A stretch of 64,000 nucleotides of DNA from Capnocytophaga gingivalis ATCC 33624 (GCF_000174755.1 NZ_ACLQ01000008.1:1-64000), one strand, 5' to 3'; shown: positions 42,450 through 51,565, numbered from the stretch's first letter. Notes: generated by a model from the letters alone, not told the origin. Numbers and translations are program-made.

Positions 42450-42693
42450 TTAATTATCATCTATTTTCTCTATTATTTGTGGGTTATCTGGATTTTTAAT
42501 CTCATAAATACCTTTTTTGAAAGGTATTGTTATATTTATATCGTATTTTTTTCTTTCAAATGGATAAAAAATAAAATTAACAATCATTTTTCCTCCTGGG
42601 GCTAAACAATTAAGATACTTAGCCGTTTTTTTATTACCAAATCAGTCTTTCAAGAACTCCCCTACCATTATACGTCCGCCACTCTCTGGAGAA
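42450..42693 (-). pseudogene. remnant of a second BNR lipoprotein plus a decayed neighbour
   Basis: Bases 42598-42693 match 40681-40774 closely. They encode the end of the lipoprotein (SPESGGRIMVGEFLKD, stop at 42642-42644). In the same frame after that stop, 63 codons continue (NCLAPGGKMIVNFIFYPFE and on) to the stop at 42450-42452. An internal ATG (42587) would give a 45-aa peptide. Neither has a promoter or signal peptide, so this is the stub of a deleted gene pair. Confidence 0.7.
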
Positions 42694-42764
42694 GCTTGAA
42701 TCCTATTTTTGCCGACAAATATACAAAATAATTCGTATATTTGCACCTAATTTTTCACTTTATT

Positions 42765-44456
42765 ATGGCAGACGATAAAAAAATCATCTTTTCCATGAAT
42801 AAGGTTAGCAAAACCTATTCATCGACAAACAAACAGGTGCTCAAGGATATCTACCTGAGTTTCTTCTATGGGGCTAAGATTGGTATTCTGGGGCTTAATG
42901 GGGCGGGTAAGTCGTCCCTATTAAAAATTATCGCCGGAGTTGACAAAAACTATCAGGGAGAAGTGGTCTTCGCCCCTGGCTATACGGTGGGTTACTTAGA
43001 GCAAGAACCGAAGTTGGACGAAGAGAAAACCGTCATTGAGGTAGTGCGCGAGGGAGTGGCCGAGACAATGAAGCTCTTGGAGGAGTTCAACCATATCAAT
43101 GATCTCTTTGGCCTGGAGGAGAACTACTCCGATCCGGACAAGATGCAAAAACTCATGGACAAACAGGCGGAACTACAGGACAAGATAGATGCCCTGAATG
43201 CTTGGGAGATAGACAACCAACTGGAAGTGGCTATGGATGCACTCCGCACCCCTGATCCTGATACCCCTATCAAGGTACTCTCAGGGGGCGAACGCCGTCG
43301 TGTAGCCCTCTGCCGCCTGCTCTTACAACAACCTGACGTATTGCTTTTGGATGAGCCTACCAACCACCTCGATGCTGAGTCTGTTCTATGGCTCGAACAA
43401 CACCTACAACAATATGCAGGTACGGTGATCGCTGTAACTCACGACCGTTATTTCTTGGACAATGTCGCTGGCTGGATCTTGGAGCTTGACCGTGGGGAAG
43501 GGATTCCTTGGAAAGGTAATTACTCCTCTTGGCTCGACCAAAAGGCAAAACGCCTTGCCCAAGAACAAAAGGCAGAAAGCAAGCGCCAAAAGGTACTCGA
43601 AAGGGAGCTTGAATGGGTGCGACAAGGGGCTAAGGGACGACAAGCCAAGCAGAAAGCCCGCTTGCAGAACTATGACCGCCTGCTCAGCGAAGACCAAAAA
43701 CAATTGGAAGAAAAGCTCGAAATATATATCCCTAATGGACCTCGCTTGGGTACCAATGTGATAGAAGCTCGCCATGTAAGCAAGGCTTTCGCAGATAAGC
43801 TCTTGTACGACGACCTGAACTTTGTACTTCCTCAGGCAGGAATCGTAGGGGTAATAGGTCCTAATGGAGCAGGGAAGTCCACCATCTTCCGTATGATCAT
43901 GGGCGAAGAAAAACCCGACAGTGGAGAATTCCTCGTAGGGGATACCGTAAAAATCGCTTATGTAGACCAGACTCATAAGAATATAGATCCTGAAAAAAGC
44001 ATCTGGGAGAATTTTTCTGATGGACAGGACTTAATCCTTATGGGAGGGCGACAGGTGAACTCTCGTGCTTACCTGAGCCGCTTTAACTTCTCGGGTAGTG
44101 ACCAAAACAAGAAAGTGGCTACACTTTCCGGAGGGGAGCGCAACCGCCTCCATCTGGCTATGACGCTCAAGGAAGAAGGAAACGTACTACTCTTAGATGA
44201 GCCTACCAACGATCTGGATGTCAATACCCTACGCGCCCTCGAAGAGGGATTGGAGAACTTTGCCGGATGTGCTGTGGTGATCTCGCACGACCGTTGGTTC
44301 TTAGACCGTATCTGTACTCATATCTTGGCTTTTGAGGGTGACTCTCAAGTGTATTTCTTCGAGGGAAGTTTCTCCGAATACGAAGAAAACAAGAAAAAAC
44401 GCTTAGGCAAGGAGGTCACTCCTACCCGTATCAAGTACAAAAAGTTAGTCCGATAA
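42765..44456 (+). CDS. ettA: energy-dependent translational throttle protein EttA (ABC-F)
   Basis: A 563-aa ABC-F protein with two ATPase domains and no membrane part. Walker A motifs are GLNGAGKS (43-50) and GPNGAGKS (about 360), signatures LSGGERRR and LSGGERNR, and Walker B LLLDEPTNHLD and LLLDEPTNDLD. The interdomain linker is helical and charged. EttA binds the ribosomal E site and gates elongation by ADP/ATP ratio. The ATG 42765 was chosen because the -7 box TATATTTG (42736-42743) overlaps an upstream TTG. Monocistronic, with a strong terminator. Confidence 0.95.
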   Translation: MADDKKIIFSMNKVSKTYSSTNKQVLKDIYLSFFYGAKIGILGLNGAGKSSLLKIIAGVDKNYQGEVVFAPGYTVGYLEQEPKLDEEKTVIEVVREGVAETMKLLEEFNHINDLFGLEENYSDPDKMQKLMDKQAELQDKIDALNAWEIDNQLEVAMDALRTPDPDTPIKVLSGGERRRVALCRLLLQQPDVLLLDEPTNHLDAESVLWLEQHLQQYAGTVIAVTHDRYFLDNVAGWILELDRGEGIPWKGNYSSWLDQKAKRLAQEQKAESKRQKVLERELEWVRQGAKGRQAKQKARLQNYDRLLSEDQKQLEEKLEIYIPNGPRLGTNVIEARHVSKAFADKLLYDDLNFVLPQAGIVGVIGPNGAGKSTIFRMIMGEEKPDSGEFLVGDTVKIAYVDQTHKNIDPEKSIWENFSDGQDLILMGGRQVNSRAYLSRFNFSGSDQNKKVATLSGGERNRLHLAMTLKEEGNVLLLDEPTNDLDVNTLRALEEGLENFAGCAVVISHDRWFLDRICTHILAFEGDSQVYFFEGSFSEYEENKKKRLGKEVTPTRIKYKKLVR

Positions 44457-44462
44457 AAAGAC

Positions 44463-44497
44463 AAGGACATTGCCACAGAGGCAATGTCCTTTTTTTA
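44463..44497 (+). terminator. ettA terminator
   Basis: A 12-bp perfect stem (44463-44474 with 44480-44491), a 5-base loop and a long T-run. Confidence 0.92.
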
Positions 44498-44516
44498 ACA
44501 AATGAACAAACTAATA

Positions 44517-45647
44517 TTATTTTGAAAACTCTACCTTGATGATTACCACCCCGTTAAGTCCTTTTTCTTTGAAATCTTCTGTACGTTTGGCACCTTTCTT
44601 GAATACTGTAGTGGAATTGACTTTCGTAATTTTCGAAAGCTCGCTTTGCGAATATTCCATTACATCTTTGTAATTGACCAATACCAAAGGGTAAGCCTCT
44701 GTTCGTTTTTGATTCTTGTTTATATATGCTTGATAATCACGGAGTGATTTCTTTAGTTTCGCCTTGAGGGTTTCATCCAAGTATTTTTCTCCTCCTTGGA
44801 GTGCTTCTGTCGAGGAAGTTGTAGCAGTACTTCCTGCTTGAGCCAATTCAGTATTAACTACTCTTTGTCCTGTACGAAACTCTTCCGATTTACGTTTTTT
44901 CTCCTCTTCCTTCGCTTTTTTCTCTGCCTCTTTTTGGGCATTGTAGGCAGCTACTTCACGTGCGTACTGCTGCTTGGCCTCATCTTCTGCTTTCTTCTTG
45001 GCTTCCTCCTCAGCCTTTTTCTTTTCTACTTCCTTCTGTATAGCTTGCTTACGCTCAAGTTCCGCCTTTTCTTTCTCAGCTTTTTCTTTGGCTAAGCGAG
45101 CAGCTTCCTTCTCATATTCAGCTTTTTTCTGTGCTTGCTGCTCCTTTTCCTTGGCTTTTTTCTCTGCTTTTTCCTTCTCTGCTTTTTGCTGTGCTGCTAA
45201 TACTTCTTCGTAGTTGGCATCAAAAATAGGTTTCCCTTCTGCTGCCCCAAAGTTATAGTTGAAAAAGAAGACAGGGCGGGTATCCTTAGTAGGTTTTGCT
45301 TTTCCAAAGAAAGCACACCAAGAAGCATTGATTCTTAGGTAGTACCCCCACCCTTCGAAATAGCGGGTATAAGTATAGTTCTTAAAACCAAATAGCTTGG
45401 TATTAAGGTTGTAATTACTTACCTTGAAAGCAGGACTACTTGTCTCTATATACTTGATTTTATTGCTCTTATCCACCCCAAGAAAATAATCTACTTTCTC
45501 TACAGTAGTTTTTTCTTTTCTAAGAAAACCCAGTGGAGTCTCGAGGGTTTCATTCAGGTGAGAGTCCTTCCAAGTCTCTTCCAACTTGGGCTGTGCAAAA
45601 GTAAAGAAAGAAGCACAGCAACATAAAGCTGTTAAAAATACTTTCAT
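44517..45647 (-). CDS. exported protein with long Lys/Glu/Ala coiled coil
   Basis: A 376-aa protein with signal peptide (about 1-18, FFTFAQ). A globular N-terminal ~150 residues is followed by ~115 residues almost wholly of K, E, A, Q and R (about 155-270), a predicted long coiled coil as in TolA-like spacers, then a ~90-residue C-terminal domain ending LNGVVIIKVEFSK, which resembles a TonB/TolA-type C-terminal strand. Not recognised as a named family. A -7 box TATATTTG is at 45693-45700; the ATG at 45647 lies after it. Confidence 0.65.
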   Translation of the reverse strand: MKVFLTALCCCASFFTFAQPKLEETWKDSHLNETLETPLGFLRKEKTTVEKVDYFLGVDKSNKIKYIETSSPAFKVSNYNLNTKLFGFKNYTYTRYFEGWGYYLRINASWCAFFGKAKPTKDTRPVFFFNYNFGAAEGKPIFDANYEEVLAAQQKAEKEKAEKKAKEKEQQAQKKAEYEKEAARLAKEKAEKEKAELERKQAIQKEVEKKKAEEEAKKKAEDEAKQQYAREVAAYNAQKEAEKKAKEEEKKRKSEEFRTGQRVVNTELAQAGSTATTSSTEALQGGEKYLDETLKAKLKKSLRDYQAYINKNQKRTEAYPLVLVNYKDVMEYSQSELSKITKVNSTTVFKKGAKRTEDFKEKGLNGVVIIKVEFSK

Positions 45648-45837
45648 TTGTCTAATAATATAAAATTTTTGATTAAAAACTATTTTATGGCGCAAATATA
45701 CAAAAAATAAAAATATAAAAATATAAAAACTTTTCCACATTATGTAAAGGTTTTTATATTTTCACTTATTCATAATTTATATTCTCTGCTATAGATCATC
45801 TTTTTCGCCCCCTACCTATCTTATTAAAAATCAACAT

Positions 45838-45865
45838 CATTAATCATTGATCATTAATCATTAAT
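45838..45865 (-). repeat. heptamer array at the end of the frameshifted gene
   Basis: Four 7-base units (CATTAAT, CATTGAT, CATTAAT, CATTAAT on the plus strand). The stop codon of the overlapping gene (45854-45856) is formed by the third unit. Confidence 0.8.
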
Positions 45866-46289
45866 ATAGTTTTCTATATATTTCTTCAGGGGTTGTGGTT
45901 GTTGGGCAAGGTGATCTTGGATAAATTTTCTATCTTCCTCTATATTAGCACGATAGGGGACTATTTTAGGCAAATGCTCCTGCACGCTTAGGCGTATCAT
46001 GCGTAGCTCTATATTCTGAGGTTCTTTCCCTATAGCTCCCTCTATCAGCGCCTTTCCTTCCTTGAGCATCGTGCGGAGTTTTCCTGATTGTTTGGAATAG
46101 ATCATCAGAGAAGCTCCCTTGTAGGCTTCCTTGACAGAAGTATCGATGGCAGCCCCTTGCATAAGCTGGTAGAATCGCTCCTTCTGCTCCTTACTTTCTG
46201 AGGCAGTTGTATATGCCTTGCGTATCTCCTCTATGGATTGGGCTTGTATACAAAAGGTACTTAGGAAAAAAACAAAAAACTCTTAGCAT
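45854..46289 (-). pseudogene. small exported helical protein, frameshifted in a T7 tract
   Basis: The natural start is ATG at 46289, overlapping the stop of the gene upstream (ATGCTAA). Read directly, the frame breaks at a run of seven T (46266-46272 on the plus strand, as A). With six T it gives a 144-aa protein with a clean signal peptide (MLRVFCFFLSTFCIQAQS) continuing into the open frame (...EEIRKAYTTASESKEQ to KKYIENYIND). This may be a sequencing error, a true mutation or phase variation. Function unknown. Confidence 0.7.
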
Positions 46290-46648
46290 AGCTTATAGGT
46301 ATTGGTGAGTTTCAGGGCTACAGTATCGCCAAAGGAGGTAGTATTCTTAACGACTATCGTATCGGGATGCTCAGCAAGTTCCAACTGTAGGGTGAGCTCT
46401 CCTGCTGTGTTAGGATTGATTAGGGTCATGAACTTCACCTGTGAGGTCTTGCTCAGAAATAGTTTCTTTTGAGTAATTTTTTCTGTAATATTCTTGATAA
46501 TCTGCAACATACACACTCCAGGGGTTACAGGATTGTCCGGAAAATGCCCTGCAAAAATCGGATGAGCAGCATTGAGGGTAATACGGCAAAGGTATTTTCC
46601 CTCTCCTTGTGACTCTATTTGATTAAGTGTATAAAAGTTTTCTAACAT
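46283..46648 (-). CDS. hotdog-fold 3-hydroxyacyl-ACP dehydratase-like protein
   Basis: A 121-aa single hotdog domain. The FabZ-type motif FAGHFPDNPVTPGVCMLQII is clear, with His35. The usual catalytic Glu is replaced by Gln49, a variant I recall from dehydratases of aryl-polyene and related pigment clusters. It lies in an operon with a LolA-like protein and a lipoprotein, which is typical of those clusters, but no ketosynthase is present here. The last bases overlap the next start codon. Confidence 0.78.
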   Translation of the reverse strand: MLENFYTLNQIESQGEGKYLCRITLNAAHPIFAGHFPDNPVTPGVCMLQIIKNITEKITQKKLFLSKTSQVKFMTLINPNTAGELTLQLELAEHPDTIVVKNTTSFGDTVALKLTNTYKLC

Positions 46649-46664
46649 AATTTATTTATTTTCA

Positions 46665-47267
46665 TTACAATACGTCCAAGGTAATTTTTACTGGCACAGT
46701 GTGATGCTCTATGACTATCTGTGAGAGTTCTCCTGCTGCCTTATAGTTAGCTGCAAAAGTGGTATAGTGTTTTGAGCCTTTTATATTCTCCTGTTTGTAT
46801 ATTTTTTTATCTTGATTTTCAAATAGATACACCTTTCTTTTTCCTTCTGTTGCCACATAAGCGACCTCTTGATTATGGGTATACTTATCTGCGTACCTAT
46901 CTGCTTGTAACAAATCCTCGAAGTCTCGCTGAAGCAGTCTGATGAGTGGTTTCCTATCCAAGGCTTCAGTTATATATTCCACCCGCCAACCTTCCCCTCT
47001 TCTATAGTAGAACTGGAAAAGTGTATTGCCAAAATCGGTAATCAAGGCGATTCTATAGCTATCGGTAACCGTTTTTATCGCCAACACTCCATTGAAACTA
47101 TGTCCATAAGCCTCAATCGTGGCTCTTAGCTGGTGCTCTCCTATACCAAAATAAGGATGGGTTATCTTCTCCCCTGCTCTTTCCTTTTGATAGCCCTCTG
47201 GCAAAGAAAAAGAGGCTCCACAACTGAGTAATAAGAGGAAGATACTATAGCTTAAAAGTCGCTTCAT
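46665..47267 (-). CDS. lipoprotein of a LolA-linked operon
   Basis: A 200-aa lipoprotein (lipobox LLLLSC) with no further named motif. The body is beta-rich (YRIALITDFGNTLFQFYYRR). It overlaps the end of the LolA-like gene by 23 bp and lies before the dehydratase. A DUF3261-like protein occupies this position in aryl-polyene clusters, but identity is not proven. The start was placed at the ATG that begins the signal peptide. Confidence 0.6.
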   Translation of the reverse strand: MKRLLSYSIFLLLLSCGASFSLPEGYQKERAGEKITHPYFGIGEHQLRATIEAYGHSFNGVLAIKTVTDSYRIALITDFGNTLFQFYYRRGEGWRVEYITEALDRKPLIRLLQRDFEDLLQADRYADKYTHNQEVAYVATEGKRKVYLFENQDKKIYKQENIKGSKHYTTFAANYKAAGELSQIVIEHHTVPVKITLDVL

Positions 47268-47862
47268 CAATAGGAGTATTGAATTGTTGGTGGGTAAAGG
47301 TAATCTCGGTATAGTCATCAGTGGGTTCTATAAGCTTGACACGCCCTACAGTTGCGTCAGGAGAGAAAAACAAATGTATCTCCTTGATATACTTGAGCAA
47401 GGTCTTATCCTTGGGCAAAAGTTTTGTCAAGGTTTCTTTCCCTGAAGTGAAAAAAGTAACAGCAAACTCTTTTTGGTCGAACATATCTCCACTTACCGAA
47501 CGAGTAATCAACTGATTAATCTTTTTAAAAACTTTATTATCGGCCTTCATCTGGGACACCTTCCCTGCATCGTCTACTTTGATATTATCTCCTTGGAATA
47601 CAATACGATAGCTATAGGGGGTGGTATAGCTCCAATTGAGCTTGTCTGGCTTGGAAAAGGCCATTTCTCCCTTGGTTTCCATATCCTTGGACATAAACTC
47701 CAGATGTTTCTTCTGAACAAAAGAAGCCTGCATTGTTTTGATAGCCTTATTCTTCTGCACTACTTTCTCTTTGAAAGCATTTGCTTGCACTTGTGTTAGA
47801 GGTTGTTGTCCCCAGAGCAGAGTGGTACATAACAGGCTCAGTAGTATGTATATTTCTCTCAT
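47245..47862 (-). CDS. LolA-like outer-membrane lipoprotein carrier
   Basis: A 205-aa periplasmic protein with signal peptide (about 1-18, LLWGQ). The sequence IKTMQASFVQKKHLEFMSKDMETKG and the following PDKLNWSYTTPYSYRIVFQG fit the LolA half-barrel that carries acylated cargo. Because it heads an operon with a lipoprotein and a dehydratase, it may be a dedicated carrier for a lipid product rather than the general LolA. No LolB was seen. Confidence 0.82.
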   Translation of the reverse strand: MREIYILLSLLCTTLLWGQQPLTQVQANAFKEKVVQKNKAIKTMQASFVQKKHLEFMSKDMETKGEMAFSKPDKLNWSYTTPYSYRIVFQGDNIKVDDAGKVSQMKADNKVFKKINQLITRSVSGDMFDQKEFAVTFFTSGKETLTKLLPKDKTLLKYIKEIHLFFSPDATVGRVKLIEPTDDYTEITFTHQQFNTPIDEATFKL

Positions 47863-47907
47863 AAATCAATTCTTTAGTAAGTCCCTTACAATAACTATGC
47901 CATAAGT

Positions 47908-48870
47908 TTAGCTAAGACAAGGACGAATAAAAGCATCCAATTGGTCAAACTCAATCAGGAAAGCATCATGCCCATGTATGGAGTGAATCTCATGATAGGT
48001 GGTCTTCTTGCCCATTTGCTTTAGTGCCTCATAGGTCAATCGGTTTTCCTCTGGGACAAAGTACAAATCGGTATCGGTAGCTATAATGTGTATTTGAGTG
48101 GTAATAGGTGCCATAACCTGAGCAAATCCCCCTCTGTCCTTGCAAATATCAATAGTTTTAACCAACTGATTCATAAGCTTATAAGCCTCCAGTGTAAAGC
48201 GGTTTTGGAGTTTTTCCCCATGATGGAGTAGCCATGTCTCAGTATTGAAGAGGTTGCGCTCTATATTGATACTGCGGTCGAACTTTTCCTTGAGCGAAGC
48301 TGGAGTACGGTAACAAAGCATAGCGTGCATACGAGCATCATGTAGGGGATTGTTCCCTTCCAAAAGGCGTTCTTGGATCAGGCAGTTGGCGATAACCCAG
48401 TCGGTAGTCTTCCAGTCGGTAGCCACAGCGAAAAAGTGGGTAACATATTGGGGGGCAAGTGCCAACATCTCCCAAGCAATACCCCCGCCTAAGGAGCTCC
48501 CCGAAAGAATATCCACATGCTCCACTCCCAATAGTTCCAAACCTAAAAGGAAGATACGCGCTACATCGCGGGCTGTCCATGCCTTGTAGTCCGTAAGGAG
48601 TTCCCCCTTGCGATAGCCATTCCCTGGGATATTGAAACAGATCACCGTATGAGTCAGTGTATTAAAGGGTTGCCCCTCCCCTACGGTTTGGTTCCACCAC
48701 CCCTCCTTACCAATCACCTGTGAGTTGCCCGTTAGTGCATGATTGACCACAATCACAGGAGCCTCTCCCAAGGGTTGCCCAAAAAGCTGATAAGTAAGCT
48801 TTATCTTAGGGTACACTTTCCCTGAAAGTGTAGTAAAGTTATTGATTTCTATATATTTGAGCTCATCCAT
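47908..48870 (-). CDS. metX: homoserine O-acetyltransferase family enzyme (MetX-like)
   Basis: A 320-aa alpha/beta hydrolase-fold enzyme. VVNHALTGNSQVIGKEGWW and the nucleophile motif SGSSLGGGIAWE match MetX, with Asp in IIATDTDLYF and His in HSIHGHDAFLIE. It would acetylate homoserine for methionine synthesis. It is about 30 residues shorter than common MetX. Some related enzymes use succinyl-CoA or serine, and this cannot be excluded. Own promoter at 48928-48958. Confidence 0.88.
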   Translation of the reverse strand: MDELKYIEINNFTTLSGKVYPKIKLTYQLFGQPLGEAPVIVVNHALTGNSQVIGKEGWWNQTVGEGQPFNTLTHTVICFNIPGNGYRKGELLTDYKAWTARDVARIFLLGLELLGVEHVDILSGSSLGGGIAWEMLALAPQYVTHFFAVATDWKTTDWVIANCLIQERLLEGNNPLHDARMHAMLCYRTPASLKEKFDRSINIERNLFNTETWLLHHGEKLQNRFTLEAYKLMNQLVKTIDICKDRGGFAQVMAPITTQIHIIATDTDLYFVPEENRLTYEALKQMGKKTTYHEIHSIHGHDAFLIEFDQLDAFIRPCLS

Positions 48871-48927
48871 AGTTTTATTTTTCTATATCTCACTAAAGTA
48901 TATTATACTTCTTTTTATATTTGAGTG

Positions 48928-48958
48928 CAAAATTAGGTTTTTATAAGGAGATAAACAA
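48928..48958 (-). promoter_or_regulatory. metX promoter
   Basis: On the minus strand TTG (48956-48958), a 20-bp spacer and TAATTTTG (48928-48935). Confidence 0.75.
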
Positions 48959-49148
48959 ATTTTTATAGTTTTATAACCAAAATAAAAAATAATATACTAC
49001 CGATTGTAAGAACCTCAATAGTAAGTAATTTCTCTTTTCTCCTCCATTGTTTTCTCTCCCCTTCTTCTCTGATAAGATATTCTACCTTGCGTGAGATTTT
49101 ACTTTTCCAATCGGCAAATATACATAATTTTTCAGTGCTCCCAACACT
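48959..49148. other. spacer with a possible tiny minus-strand frame
   Basis: No recognised gene. A minus-strand frame without ATG ends at 48963 and reads about 50 codons with a basic first half (KVEYLIREEGERKQWRR) and a hydrophobic end (GSILFFILVIKL), preceded by a -7-like TATATTTG (49115-49122). It could be a decayed or non-ATG small membrane protein. I do not call it a gene. Confidence 0.3.
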
Positions 49149-49178
49149 TTGTCATCTTAAAATAAAATAGTACCTTTG
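49149..49178 (+). promoter_or_regulatory. promoter of the LuxE-like gene
   Basis: TTG (49149-49151), a 19-bp spacer and TACCTTTG (49171-49178). The start codon is about 130 bp downstream, leaving a long leader that includes an AGGGGGA/TCCCT hairpin (49202-49220). Confidence 0.75.
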
Positions 49179-49308
49179 CCTTGTATAAAACATTTTATTA
49201 TAGGGGGACAATATCCCTATTTTTCGAAAAGGTTTTACCTTGGTAATCAATTATTAAAAATTATGTTACTAACGGTGACACAATTTAAAAGCGCCTATTA
49301 GTTTCTAC

Positions 49309-50283
49309 ATGAATAACCTCTTTCACGATTATACCTCTGAACAATTTCAGGCACAGGCTTTAGCTGTATTTGCTTTTCAATACCAAAACAATGCAGTATA
49401 TCAGGAGTTTTGCAATTATTTTGGAAAAACTCCCCAGTCGGTGCATACCCTCTGGGAGATTCCTTTCTTGCCTATAGAATTTTTCAAAAGCAAGGAAGTC
49501 TATGCCGCTACCACACCTTTTGAGGAGGTCTTCACCAGTAGTGGCACCACTGGTAGCCAAACGTCTCGGCACTTGGTAAGCTCTCTTGCGCTTTACAGAG
49601 AGAGTTTCCGCAAGGGGTTTGCTTACTTCTATGGAGAGGTAGAAGAGTATATTTTTTTAGCGCTGCTTCCTTCTTACCTTGAGCGCAAGGGCTCTTCTCT
49701 TATCTATATGGCAGAGGACTTGATAGGGCATGCTCAGAAGGAAAGTGGTTTCTACCTCTACAATCAGGAGGAACTCGCCCAGAAGCTTAGTGTGTGGGAT
49801 ACACAGGGACGAAAGATTTTCCTTATGGGGGTCTCTTTTGCGCTGTTGGACTTGGTGGAACAATACCAGTTTTCCTTAAAAAACACAATTGTCATGGAGA
49901 CTGGCGGCATGAAAGGCCGACGCAAAGAGCTGATTCGTGAGGAATTACACAGCATACTTTGCAAGGGATTCGGTACGGAGGTCATTCACTCCGAATATGG
50001 GATGACCGAACTACTCTCTCAAGCATATAGCCAAGGGAATGGCCTTTTCTATCCGGTGCCTTGGATGAAAATCCTAATCCGAGACAGCGAAGATGCGCTC
50101 TCTCCCCTACCCTATGGCAAAATCGGGGGGATTAATGTGATAGACCTTGCCAACTACTACTCCTGTAGCTTTATCGCCACTCAGGACTTAGGCAAGGCTT
50201 ACCCCGATGGCTCTTTTGAGGTATTAGGTCGCTTCGATGCGGCGGATATTCGCGGTTGTAATCTCTTAGTTTTACAAAATTAA
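49309..50283 (+). CDS. LuxE/PaaK-type acyl-protein synthetase
   Basis: A 324-aa adenylating enzyme resembling Lux[15 protein letters not shown] (about 70-83) is the phosphate-binding loop, and [15 protein letters not shown] matches the A5-type motif. It would activate a carboxylic acid as acyl-adenylate and pass it to a thiol. It lacks the C-terminal lid of full acyl-CoA synthetases. The substrate is unknown. It lies 4 bp before rnhB and is co-transcribed with it. Confidence 0.85.
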   Translation: MNNLFHDYTSEQFQAQALAVFAFQYQNNAVYQEFCNYFGKTPQSVHTLWEIPFLPIEFFKSKEVYAATTPFEEVFTSSGTTGSQTSRHLVSSLALYRESFRKGFAYFYGEVEEYIFLALLPSYLERKGSSLIYMAEDLIGHAQKESGFYLYNQEELAQKLSVWDTQGRKIFLMGVSFALLDLVEQYQFSLKNTIVMETGGMKGRRKELIREELHSILCKGFGTEVIHSEYGMTELLSQAYSQGNGLFYPVPWMKILIRDSEDALSPLPYGKIGGINVIDLANYYSCSFIATQDLGKAYPDGSFEVLGRFDAADIRGCNLLVLQN

Positions 50284-50287
50284 TCCT

Positions 50288-50881
50288 ATGGAAAAATGGT
50301 TTTTCTCCCCGCAGGAAGCGGGAACCGATGAAGCAGGGCGGGGCTGCTTAGCAGGGCCTGTCACCGCCGCCGCAGTGATACTCCCCGAGGACTTCTACCA
50401 CCCACTGCTGAATGATTCTAAGCAGATGACCGAAAAGCAGCGCAACCTACTACGCCCTATCATTGAGGAGCAGGCGCTGAGCTATGCTGTAGTGCATCTG
50501 TCCCCTGAGCGAATTGACCAGATTAATATCCTCAACGCTTCTATTGAGGCTATGCATCAGGCTTTGGATAAGCTGACCCTCACCCCCGAGTTTGTCGTAG
50601 TGGACGGCAATCGTTTTAAGCCCTACAAGGAGATTCCCTACTCCTGCCAAGTGAAGGGAGACGGACGCTTTATGCGTATTGCTGCCGCTTCTGTGCTGGC
50701 CAAAACCTACCGCGATGCATATATGGAAACCCTTCACAAGCAATATCCTATGTATCATTGGGATAAAAACAAAGGATACCCTACACGCGAACATCGTGAG
50801 GCTATCCTTGAGTATGGGGCTTGCGAACATCATCGGAAAACATTTCAACTTATTGATATTCAGCTAAAATTCGATTTCTAA
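50288..50881 (+). CDS. rnhB: ribonuclease HII
   Basis: A 197-aa enzyme that nicks RNA in RNA-DNA hybrids, including single ribonucleotides in DNA. The acidic catalytic residues lie in [13 protein letters not shown] and [30 protein letters not shown] is conserved. Full length. One base separates its stop from that of the convergent ftsE. Confidence 0.95.
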   Translation: MEKWFFSPQEAGTDEAGRGCLAGPVTAAAVILPEDFYHPLLNDSKQMTEKQRNLLRPIIEEQALSYAVVHLSPERIDQINILNASIEAMHQALDKLTLTPEFVVVDGNRFKPYKEIPYSCQVKGDGRFMRIAAASVLAKTYRDAYMETLHKQYPMYHWDKNKGYPTREHREAILEYGACEHHRKTFQLIDIQLKFDF

Positions 50882-51565
50882 CTATACCGTACGCTGTACT
50901 ACCTCAAAGAGTTTCCCAGCATCACACTTGATAGTCTTGGAAGGAAACTTCAGTATCAGGGCATAGTCATGAGTGGCCATCAGAATAGAGCGTCCGGAGT
51001 CATTGATCTCTCGCATTACCTTCATGATCTCCACACTGGTCTCAGGGTCAAGGTTTCCTGTAGGCTCATCAGCCAATATCAGATCTGGGTCATTGAGCAG
51101 GGCTCTTGCTATGGCTACACGTTGCTGCTCTCCTCCTGAGAGTTCATGAGGGTGCTTCTGTATTTTAGTCTGCATCTTTACCTTGGTAAGCACACTATTG
51201 ATACGTGTCTCTATCTTGTGAGCATCTTGCCAGCCTGTAGCTCGTAAGACAAACTCCAAATTACCAAATACGGTTCTATCCGGAAGCAACTTAAAGTCCT
51301 GGAATACAACTCCTATCTTTCTTCTCAGATAGGGAATCTCTGCTTCCTTTAGGGTAGCTAAGTCGAAATCCACCGCCATACCACTGCCTTTCTTCAGTGG
51401 GAGGTCTCCATAGAGTATCTTGAGCAAGGAACTCTTCCCGCTTCCTGTCTTACCTATAAGATAGACAAATTCACCTCGTTCTATAGTGAGGTTGATATCG
51501 TGTAAGATAAGGTTTTTCCTCTGAAAGATAGAAACATCCTTAAGTTCTACTACTGGTTTTGCCAT
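50882..51565 (-). CDS. ftsE: cell-division ABC ATPase FtsE
   Basis: A 227-aa ATPase that with FtsX controls septal peptidoglycan hydrolysis. Walker A is GKTGSGKS (about 37-44), signature LSGGEQQR, Walker [15 protein letters not shown]. The FtsE-typical [19 protein letters not shown] is clear. FtsX is not next to it. The acyl-CoA synthetase gene lies 11 bp upstream, so both may be co-transcribed. Confidence 0.93.
   Translation of the reverse strand: MAKPVVELKDVSIFQRKNLILHDINLTIERGEFVYLIGKTGSGKSSLLKILYGDLPLKKGSGMAVDFDLATLKEAEIPYLRRKIGVVFQDFKLLPDRTVFGNLEFVLRATGWQDAHKIETRINSVLTKVKMQTKIQKHPHELSGGEQQRVAIARALLNDPDLILADEPTGNLDPETSVEIMKVMREINDSGRSILMATHDYALILKFPSKTIKCDAGKLFEVVQRTV

Noticed and set aside
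48959-49128. Tiny minus-strand membrane peptide upstream of metX
   Set aside because: No ATG, GTG or TTG start fits after the -7-like box; kept only as a note on the spacer.
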